A model generated the notes under the pieces. It was not told the origin of the DNA and searched no databases. It saw only the letters and a list, made by a program, of their open reading frames with translations. A stretch of 64,000 nucleotides of DNA from Phymorhynchus buccinoides (lineage: Eukaryota; Mollusca; Gastropoda; Neogastropoda; Raphitomidae), in the NCBI GenBank assembly GCA_017654935.2, contig CM065684.1, positions 49,983,699-50,047,698 on the forward strand, read 5' to 3'. Positions 22,374 to 32,920 of the stretch are shown here, one piece after another. The position numbers and the translations under genes are program-made. Every line of letters starts with the position of its first letter. The first letter of the stretch is position 1.

Positions 22374-22873
22374 NNNNNNNNNNNNNNNNNNNNNNNNNNN
22401 NNNNNNNNNNNNNNNNNNNNNNNNNNNNNNNNNNNNNNNNNNNNNNNNNNNNNNNNNNNNNNNNNNNNNNNNNNNNNNNNNNNNNNNNNNNNNNNNNNNN
22501 NNNNNNNNNNNNNNNNNNNNNNNNNNNNNNNNNNNNNNNNNNNNNNNNNNNNNNNNNNNNNNNNNNNNNNNNNNNNNNNNNNNNNNNNNNNNNNNNNNNN
22601 NNNNNNNNNNNNNNNNNNNNNNNNNNNNNNNNNNNNNNNNNNNNNNNNNNNNNNNNNNNNNNNNNNNNNNNNNNNNNNNNNNNNNNNNNNNNNNNNNNNN
22701 NNNNNNNNNNNNNNNNNNNNNNNNNNNNNNNNNNNNNNNNNNNNNNNNNNNNNNNNNNNNNNNNNNNNNNNNNNNNNNNNNNNNNNNNNNNNNNNNNNNN
22801 NNNNNNNNNNNNNNNNNNNNNNNNNNNNNNNNNNNNNNNNNNNNNNNNNNNNNNNNNNNNNNNNNNNNNNNNN
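22374..22873. other. Assembly gap of exactly 500 N
   Basis: 500 consecutive N, a conventional scaffold spacer rather than a measured distance. Left flank: G-run minisatellite of copy A. Right flank: unrelated low-complexity sequence. Open frames spanning it are meaningless. Confidence 1.
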
Positions 22874-23200
22874 AACTCCTCCGCCCTTTTTTCCCCTTCC
22901 ACCTCTGTCTTACTCACACTCACCCACCGCAACCCCCCTCTCCCCCCCCCCCCCCCACCCCCAAAAATTAAAGAGAGAGAGAGAGAGAGAGAAAAGAGAG
23001 GAGAGAGAGAGAGACGAGACGGAGAGAGAGTGAGAGATGAGAGACGAGCGAGAGAGCAGGAGAGATGGAGAGAGCAAAAGAAAAAAAAAACCACACACAT
23101 ACACACACGCCCACGCACACGCACACACACCCACACACACACACACAAGCACACACCACACACGCACACGCCACGCACACGCACACACGCACACGCACAA

Positions 23201-23238
<38 letters not shown>

Positions 23239-23760
23239 ACACACACTTGAAGCATGTTTAATGTTGGGGAGGGGCCGGGTGGAGGGGAGGGGGTGTTGTG
23301 AAGGATTGTATTGCAGGATTGAAGGGGGAAGTAGGAGTGATTTGTGTTTTAATCTGATATCACGATTAATGAACAGTATGCCACAGTAATATATTTTTAT
23401 TATTCTGTGCGTTGCGCGCGATGTGTGTGTGTGTGTGTGCTGTGTGTGTGGTGTGTGTGTGTGTGTGTGTGTGTGTGCGTTGCGTGTGCGTGTGCCGTGC
23501 GAATGCGTGTGGCTGCTGTGTGATGTAGTCGTGTGTCAGTGTGTGAGTGTTGTGTGTCATGTGTGTGTACTGTGTGTAGTGTGTGTGTGTAGTGATGTGT
23601 GTTTGCTGTGTAGACGTGTGTAGTGATCAGGTGATGTGTGCCTAGTGTTGCTGTCGCGTGACCTTATGCTGGCGCGCGCAGTGGCGTGTGATGTGTGTGA
23701 ATTGTGGTCACGGGGGTGTGTATGTGTCTTGCAGGCACACACGAGAATATCGTCAGATCA
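22874..23760. repeat. Low-complexity contig start (GA, CA, GT tracts)
   Basis: C-rich text, then imperfect GA (22973-23080), CA/CACG (23090-23247), a short unique segment, and imperfect GT (23421-23720). The many irregular interruptions may reflect low read accuracy near a contig end. No gene. Confidence 0.9.
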
Positions 23761-24170
23761 CATGTGAGAAACAGCACACATCAAAATTAACTATTAATGG
23801 CACTCTTTAATTGATTCAACTGAGCTACTGCATCGCATTAGATTTGAATTGTGCCTTAGCTTCACTGATGATAAGCAACGGCTGATAGTTTTTGTTTTTT
23901 TAAAGCCGGATACTGTACTATTATGGCCTTGAGCTATGTTTAGACATGACATGTGAACATTTGAGGGCTACATATAACTTACAATCCCAGAATGATGTCC
24001 ACTGATGATTAGACCTATTTGGTGATGACTGATAACGTGAAATTATCGTGTGCAGATAATTATATTAATTACACCTTTTACAAGCCTTAAACACACTGCT
24101 TGATATAACTGCAGCAGGGTGGTTTTCCGACGATCTTTGCAATTTAACAATTAAAGGAAGAAAGTTAAAT

Positions 24171-24447
24171 ATGGGAAAATTGAGAATAGCTTTTGTGTCT
24201 GCTATTGTGCTAATGGTTGTTGCGCTGAAGGTCAGTATGCTCATGTCTCTTCATTCTTGGTTTGTTTGTTTGTTTGTTTAATTTACATTCCAGACTACAG
24301 CGGTTAGTTAAAGTGTTTACCGTCCTAAAGGCCTACTCGTTGCAATGTCCCATATGGCCTTTGGCCGAGAGGACGTAAAACATTAATATTACCTACTCTT
24401 CTGCTCTCTCTCTCTCTCTCTTCTCTCTTCTCTCTCTCTTTCTCTCT

Positions 24448-24496
<49 letters not shown>

Positions 24497-26869
24497 ACTT
24501 TTCCTCTCACGCTTCACACAAACACACCAGACATGACAGACAGAGACAGACACTCAGACAGACAGAGACAGACAGGCAGACAGACACACACTACAGAGAT
24601 ATATTATACAGAGAGAGACAGAGACAGAGACAGAGACAGACAGACAGAACAGATAGAGGAGGAGAGAGAGAGAGATAAAGACAGACAGAGAGAAATTCTC
24701 CCAGATCTTTTTTATGTCATCCTCATCCACACCTTTAACTCAACAGGTTATTTCAGCCTTGCCCGCTGAAGCCCGGCGCACTGGGCTTCAATTTGAGAAA
24801 GAACAAGATCTGGTTATGACCGGTCTGGATATTGAACAAGGTGGGTACAACATTACCACACAATGGAATTTATATTGGACAAGGTGAGCACAGCATTACC
24901 CCACAATGGAATTTATATTGGACAAGGTGGGTACAGCATTAGCCCACAATGGGGTCTGGATATTGAACAAGGTGGGTACAACATTACCCCACAATGGGGT
25001 CTGGATATTGAACAAGGTGGGTACAACATTACCCCACAATGGGGTCTGGATATTGAACAAGGTGGGTACAACATTACCCCACAATGGGGTCTGGATATTG
25101 AACAAGGTGGGTATAGCATTACCACACAATGGGGTCTGGATATTGAACAAGGTGGGTATAGCATTACCACACAATGGGGTCTGGATATTGAACATGGTGG
25201 GTATAGCATTACCACACAATGGGGTCTGGATATTGAACAAGGTGGGTATAGCATTACCACACAATGGGGTCTGGATATTGAACAAGGTGGGTACAATGTT
25301 ACCATATGGATGGAGTTTGGATATTGAACAAGATGGGTACAATGTTACCACACGAATGGAGTTTGGATATTGAACAAGGTGGGTACAATGTTACCATATG
25401 GATGGAGTTTGGATATTGAACAAGATGGGTATAATATTAATGTTACCATACAATGGGGTCTGGATATTAACAAGATGGGTACAACATTACTACATGAATG
25501 GAGTTTGGATGTTGAACAAGGTGGGTACAACATTACCACATGAATGGAGTTTGGATGTTGAACAAGGTGGGTACAACATTACCACATGAATGGAGTTTGG
25601 ATGTTGAACAAGGTGGGTACAACATTACCACACAGATGGAGTTTGGGTATTGAACAAGGTGGGTACAACATTACCACACAGATGGAGTTTGGATATTGAA
25701 CAAGGTGGGTACAACATTACCACACAGATGGAGTTTGGGTATTGAACAAGGTGGGTACAACATTACCACACAGATGGAGTTTGGGTATTGAACAAGGTGG
25801 GTACAACATTACCACACAGATGGAGTTTGGGTATTGAACAAGGTGGGTACAACATTACCACACAGATGGAGTTTGGGTATTGAACAAGGTGGGTACAACA
25901 TTACCACACAGATGGAGTTTGGATATTGAACAGTGTGGGTATGGCATTACCACAGGAATAGAGAGGAAGAGAAAGAGAAGAAAGTGTATAAGAGATCATC
26001 CCACACAGAATGAAGACCACGTACCGCACCTGAAGAACTTGTCCCTAAGGGCGAAAGCAAAGAGGACGTAACACTTTCTTTCTGCTACTACATGGGAAAT
26101 ATAAATGGACGTAGACTTATGGAAGGAAGGAGGAGGGGTGCATAAAGGAAGAACGAGGAAATGAAGAAGCCATTGATAGGGGGTCCCAGTACAATGTAGC
26201 ATCTAGAATGGTTTCGCGTTCTTCTTCATGTAAGCTAATTTTTGTTTTGTACTTTTCCTTGTTATCCTTTAGTCACTCGGAGGTTCTGCCACGCTTTATA
26301 GTGGCCTCTGAAGATCGTTTTGGAATCAATGATAGCTAATAAAGCCTTGAAAACACTGGTCCAAAATCGCCCTGTCCAGTGGCATAGACAATTACCCAGG
26401 GATCCATTCAGTCTCTTCAGTTATCACGAGGCTCGATGCGTGGAATCCCATTTGCGGAAAACACGCAACGCAAGAATCGGATGAGCAATAGTTCTACTTC
26501 CACAACACCAACAATCCCAGACCTTTTAGTCTTGTATGATAACGTTCTGGGTACATCAGTGCTTTCCAAATCATTCACTGATTGATTGATTCATTCATTC
26601 GTTCGTTCGTTTATTCATTCATTATTTTATTCACTCATATTGGTTTAACTCTTATTTTCAGACTGCATAGACCAGACAGACTGCGACCCATATGGTACCT
26701 ACATGTGCACCGGATCCAAGGCGGATCACAAATGGGCCAGAGCCTGTTGCCGAGAATACTGCGGCTACTGCAACAAAACTGTCCCCAAGAACCAAAACTG
26801 CGATGGTAGGTCATTAGATTTAGCCTACATAATGTTTCTTCTGAATTCATTTCTACCCAAAATAGTAAT

Positions 26870-26953
<84 letters not shown>

Positions 26954-28874
26954 ACCCCCCTCTCTCCAACTATCTCCTGTTATGACTTTATTTTTCTGTA
27001 TGCCTGTCCTATCTCCTATTCATGTCTTCGCTGTCTGTCACTCCCGTTCTCTCTCATTTCTATCTTTCTTTGAGCCCATCTTTTTTTACCATCACCCCAC
27101 CACCACCCCACACACATTTCCCCTATTCTTTCAATTCTGTTATGATGGTTCTATAACATTTATTCATTTATTTATAATTTATTTTAGTATATTATGTTAA
27201 AACATTTGTTATAATGTGAACTTTTCGTTCAATTTTGACACGAAAAGTACACCATAGGCCTAACCCTGGTTGGGATGAATGACTAAGGAATAAGTGGTTA
27301 TTCCATTTCAGGTGGTAATATGTAAAATTCGACCAATGAGAAACATAAGGAAGTAGATCCTTTTTCTGATCAACCAATCAGAAAAAACAGGAAGTCTGGC
27401 TTGATGATTAATTTCATTATTAAATTAACTTAATTGCAGCAAATAATAATTGAATATACGTTGGAATGTTCTCTTTATGTTGTTGATCAGGAACTAGACG
27501 AAAATGGTAGTTTAATTTTGACTATAAGGTGTTAAAGTTTACATGTGTTGGAGAATTGACCAATAGATAATCAGGTCATTTAAAGTCTTTGTTGGGTATG
27601 CTATATAAGTTGTAGCCCTAGGCCAAATCAGTACTGGGGGTCCAAGAGCAACTTTTTCTGCCCGGGCTCGGCCAAATTTGTTAGTGCCTTTCTTTTTTAG
27701 TCTGAGGCAGAGTTGAGTTTGTAAATATTTTTTCTTGGGACCCCAGTCTATTCATTTTTCATACAATCTTTTCTCACTATGTGAGAAATTGATTGACATA
27801 TTCTTTTTAAAAACATAGTATAAATAGTTGTCCACTTGTAGTGATAACTTTTTAACAATGAAAATTTTTCAAAAATAAAGTCTCTAAGACACAAACATGT
27901 AAATATCGTTTTTTTGACCTTAAATTGAATTTTTTAATATTTTCATTAAATATTCGTTCTTTTAAAACATTATTGTGGTCCTGAAGTTTTAATCATTAGG
28001 CTCTCGCCAGGAGGGGTGCAGCTCTAAAAACATAATTTTAATCATTCATTTTTATCTAAAAAGTCAAGTTTTAACTAGACAGTAGTCTCGTACGGGCCAT
28101 GGCTCATAAAATGTAAAAACCTTGACCTTTATTCAAGAGATAAACAATTATAAATAGTAAAACAAATATCTAAAGTAAAATAAAACATCTTTTTTCTCTT
28201 CCCCTTCCCCCCATTTCCAAATAACTAAAAGTAGAACGTAATGTCCCATATGGCTTCGGCCGAGAGGACGAAAAGCATAATTAACCAAATCAGTCTCTCT
28301 GACCTGCTATCTCGATCACTACCTGTACATCCTCCTATGGGGAGCGATCATCCTTGTTGGGCTGTGAGTATCAGTATTTTTCGACTTTGATTTATTTCAT
28401 GATGGTGGTGTAGAACAAATTAAATTCGGACTTAGGATTGCAACTATTTCACTGAGATGCTAATTCATTTAGAGCTTAGAGAGCTTGGGATGGCTTCTTT
28501 ATAATTCATTATAAAACTAACGAAGTAAGTCTGCAGAAATGATGAAATTGATCTAGGTGCATGATAGACTGAATCCTTGTGGAAAACAGTCCTAGTAAAA
28601 AAAAATGCGAGGAATTAGTGTGTTGATTTTACAAATCTGTGTAAGTACGGGTTAAATTGGAAACGTCAGTAAAGAAATCTGAGCTTCGAATCTGTAATAC
28701 ATGTCGTAGAGGAACTTCGACTAAAATCGGTAACAAACGTCATAATTGGATGACCGATTGAAACACGTGGCGGACCGAGATTTCTAGATTTGAATGAGTA
28801 GGTCGCAAGTCTAGCGCATCATTCAATCATTCTTTGGGTTAGCAAGACTATTGATTGTAAGACACGTGTAGCCA

Positions 28875-28928
<54 letters not shown>

Positions 28929-31900
28929 TTGTGTGTAACGGTTTTCTTTAAGACTAAAACTATGGCTCGTTTTGTGGATCAAAAGTAGCATTTTGTTGTT
29001 GTTGTAGACAAGTAGATTTTATGATCGTTTTGGGGTTGGATATTTTGGTTTTGTCATGTTTGAGTTTTTTTGTTATGTGTCATGTGTAATGCTTGACATT
29101 TAAGTGACTTTCATTGGCTAATGAAAGTCCATGAGGGGCTTTCTCTTTCTTTGTCACATAGAAGTGATAAAGCTTAGAAGAGACTCTATGCTAATTTGTG
29201 TTGTGTATCATGTATGTTTCCATTTTAAATTTGATTTTCAATCCCTTTTGTATTTCTGATTTTCAATCAGAAGTTTCAATCATTTTTATTTTTCATCTTT
29301 GTTTACGTGTGTTGTGTATAAACACAAAGTTTTCATTTACAAAAAAGGGTTTATTTTGGTTTAATTGACTGGTGACTAGGATTGTACGAAAACATGTATG
29401 CATGCTATGTCAAATCAATTCAATTCAGATTGGGTTAAAGCAACAATTGCAGTTTGACATTTTATGTGGGGAAACTGGCTTTGGTTTAATTGGAATAGAA
29501 TTAAACAGGTTTTGCTTACGCATCAGTTACAAGTTAAAGTCGAGTTTTCTGTCCATTATAAGGAATGTATTTCTTATAATAAGGTTCTTGGGTAAGAATA
29601 TGATCACATCTTCGTTCTTCACTAATCACCAGTTATTGTCTAGTTTTATGTTATTTTGACGCAAACATTTTTCCATTGTCATAAAATGACATTGACCACA
29701 AGACTTACAGACAGAGCGAGGGTGTGGTAACTCTCCAATTGTGTCCAGGTGTGGCTTGTCATTGTTGGTTGTGTTGGCTTGTTTAGCCAGTAAAGATTCC
29801 CTGAGGGTTAAAGGGAAGGAATGTGCATTGGAAGTGTTTAGTGTCAACTGTAAGACATGTAGTAGAAAGGCAAACATGATAATTGGTTCTATACCATACT
29901 TGTCATTGTGTAACTGGGAACTGGGTATTACAGTTTGTATGGATTGATAGTCCAGGAAAAGTTATGTTACCGTGGCAATGTTTTATGTTTGCAAGTTAGT
30001 TATTTGTTTCTTTTTATGTCTTACAGGTGTGTTCTGCTGAGCTTGAAATAAACACCAAATAAACCACTCCATGTGGCCCTGTGGTTAATAGGAGAGAAAG
30101 AGACCTCTAAGTTCCTTCCCCTCCTCTACAACCCTGCAAAACCCCCTTACCCCCCTTTTTACCCTTTCAACAAATGGCGCTGCGAGCAGGATCGCAGGTA
30201 AGGTGTTTATAATAGTTCAGCAGCACACAGTCCAACGTGAAGCCCAGCAAAGCCCAGACCGAAGCCCAACTCAGCCCGACAACGCTGAAGATGGTAGTGG
30301 CACTACCTCCACCTCAACTGCCCTACTTTTCTGGGGACTCTGTAGATGGATATGCAGAGGACTTCACCATGGAGGTGACGCGGGTTCTGGCTGCTTATCC
30401 AATGAGCAGCGAGATGGCAGCTTATTTCGTCTACTGCCATCTGACGAGGACAGCTCGGCGGGAAGTCCAACTGAGGGAGCTGGAGGAAACAAACACTCCG
30501 GAGAAGGTCATCAAGATCCTCCTGGCGGTGTTTGGTGATGGAAGGCGCCTGACATCCCTGATGTCAGAGTTCTTCATGCGGGACCAGCGGCCAGAGGAGT
30601 CCATTCTGGACTACTCACATGCATTGAAGGATATTGAGAGAGTCATCAGTCTCAAGGATCCATGGGCTCTTGCTGCCAGTTTGGCAAGGGACAAGTTTGT
30701 TGATGGTCTGAATAACCAGGAACGGAGGAGGGACCTTCGTAGTATGGTTACACGGAAGCCTGCGACCACCTTTTTCCAGGCTCGGGACGAAGCTCTCATG
30801 TTGGAGAGAGAGCTTGAAGAGGACCATCGGAAAGAGCAACAGCAAGCATCAAGCCTGCTAAAGGAACCAGGACAATCGATCAATCAGTTGTCTGTCATGG
30901 AAGAGAGGATTGGAGTAATGCAGGACACATTAGCTGTTGTTTGCGATTTTGTTTCGTTTTCAGGCAGGAAGAGGAGACAAGGTAGAGGAAAGAAAAGGGG
31001 CAAGAATAGGAGACCTCGGTCTGTAGTAGGCTCAAACCCTGAGTGGGGTTCGGACATTCTCCCGAAAGATTCTCATTCCGATGAGGAGCCTAAGGTCAAG
31101 GAATCATCTCCCAATACAGTATGTGTTGGTGATGATGATCCTGGTTGTAGTGGATGGGTGTGGCTGCCCATTTCACCAGTCTTGGGGACAGAGACAGGAC
31201 AGCCAACATTTCAAACGCAGGACACCCATGTGTCTCATCTAAAAGAGCCATGTGTTCAGGCACTTGCCAGAATGCAGGACAGATGCACTCAGTCTCATCC
31301 AAAACTCGGAGTACACAAGTTAGCTACCCCAGGTACTGTAGGTGAGCCACACACCACAGTAAAGTTCAAAAGATGTCCACATAGGACTAAGGCTGGGTAG
31401 AGGGGATTATGTTTCTGTTGGCTGATTATGTTGTTCATTTATTTCCTTGGTTAAATCATTTGATAGCTTGTTTGCATATGATTTTGGTTTTGTATTTTTG
31501 TGTTGTTTTGACATATGCACATTTGGTTTACGTTGGCTATTAATCTTGCTTGTTTGTTTTGATTTTTCAAATTGTGTGTGCAAAGAAGTTATGTCCAGAG
31601 TTGATAGATATTCTTGGGTATAACAGCCTGTTCTGTTTATTTTTGTCGTGATGGGTGCGGTTAAGCACCAAGGTTGTAACTTTCTATTTGACCCTATATC
31701 ATGTCTTCATTGGGTTTGGGATTTCATTTGCTTGCAAATTTCTTTCTGTTATCTGTGTTGATGTTCTTCGAGAACTATTCTCACCATTGACATAGAACAC
31801 ACAGGGTACATCTAGCAGCAATGAGGACATTGCTTTCTAAAAGCAGGGGGTGGATGTTATAATGTGAACTTTTCGTTCAATTTTGACACGAAAAGTACAC

Positions 31901-32858
31901 CATAGGCCTAACCCTGGTTGGGATGAATGACTAAGGAATAAGTGGTTATTCAATTTCAGGTGGTAATATGTAAAATTCGACCAATGAGAAACATAAGGAA
32001 GTAGATCCTTTTTCTGATCAACCAATCAGAAAAACAGGAAGTCTGGCTTGATGATTAATTTCATTATTAAATTAACTTAATTGCAGCAAATAATAATTGA
32101 ATATACGTTGGAATGTTCTCTTTATGTTGTTGATCAGGAACTAGACGAAAATGGTAGTTTAATTTTGACTATAAGGTGTTAAAGTTTACATGTGTTGGAG
32201 AATTGACCAATAGATAATCAGGTCATTTAAAGTCTTTGTTGGGTATGCTATATAAGTTGTAGCCCTAGGCCAAATCAGTCTCTCTGACCTGCTATCTCGA
32301 TCACTACCTGTACATCCTCCTATGGGGAGCGATCATCCTTGTTGGGCTGTGAGTATCAGTATTTTTCGACTTTGATTTATTTCATGATGGTGGTGTAGAA
32401 CAAATTAAATTCGGACTTAGGATTGCAACTATTTCACTGAGATGCTAATTCATTTAGAGCTTAGAGAGCTTGGGATGGCTTCTTTATAATTCATTATAAA
32501 ACTAACGAAGTAAGTCTACAGAAATGATGAAATTGATCTAGGTGCATGATAGACTGAATCCTTGTGGAAAACAGTCCTAGTAAAAAAATGCGAGGAATTA
32601 GTGTGTTGATTTTACAAATCTGTGTAAGTACGGGTTTTAATTGGAAACGTCAGTAAAGAAATCTGAGCTTCGAATCTGTAATACATGTCGTAGAGGAACT
32701 TCGACTAAAATCGGTAACAAACGTCATAATTGGATGACCGGTTGAAACACGTGGCGGACCGAGATTTCTAGATTTGAATGAGTAGGTCGCAAGTCTAGCG
32801 CATCATTCAATCATTCTTTGGGTTAGCAAGACTATTGATTGTAAGACACGTGTAGCCA

Positions 32859-32920
<62 letters not shown>

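Noticed and set aside
22294..23389. Long open frames across the N stretch
   Set aside because: They exist only because N codons contain no stops; flanks are G runs and GA/CA repeats.
24533..24769. 78-codon frame rich in Asp/Arg/Gln
   Set aside because: It is a translation of GACA/CAGA repeats within ShKT intron 1 and crosses the real exon 2 in the wrong frame.
24757..24822. Alternative exon 2 start after TTTCAG at 24756
   Set aside because: It does not match the phase of exon 1 and reads into an in-frame stop; the acceptor at 24746 fits.
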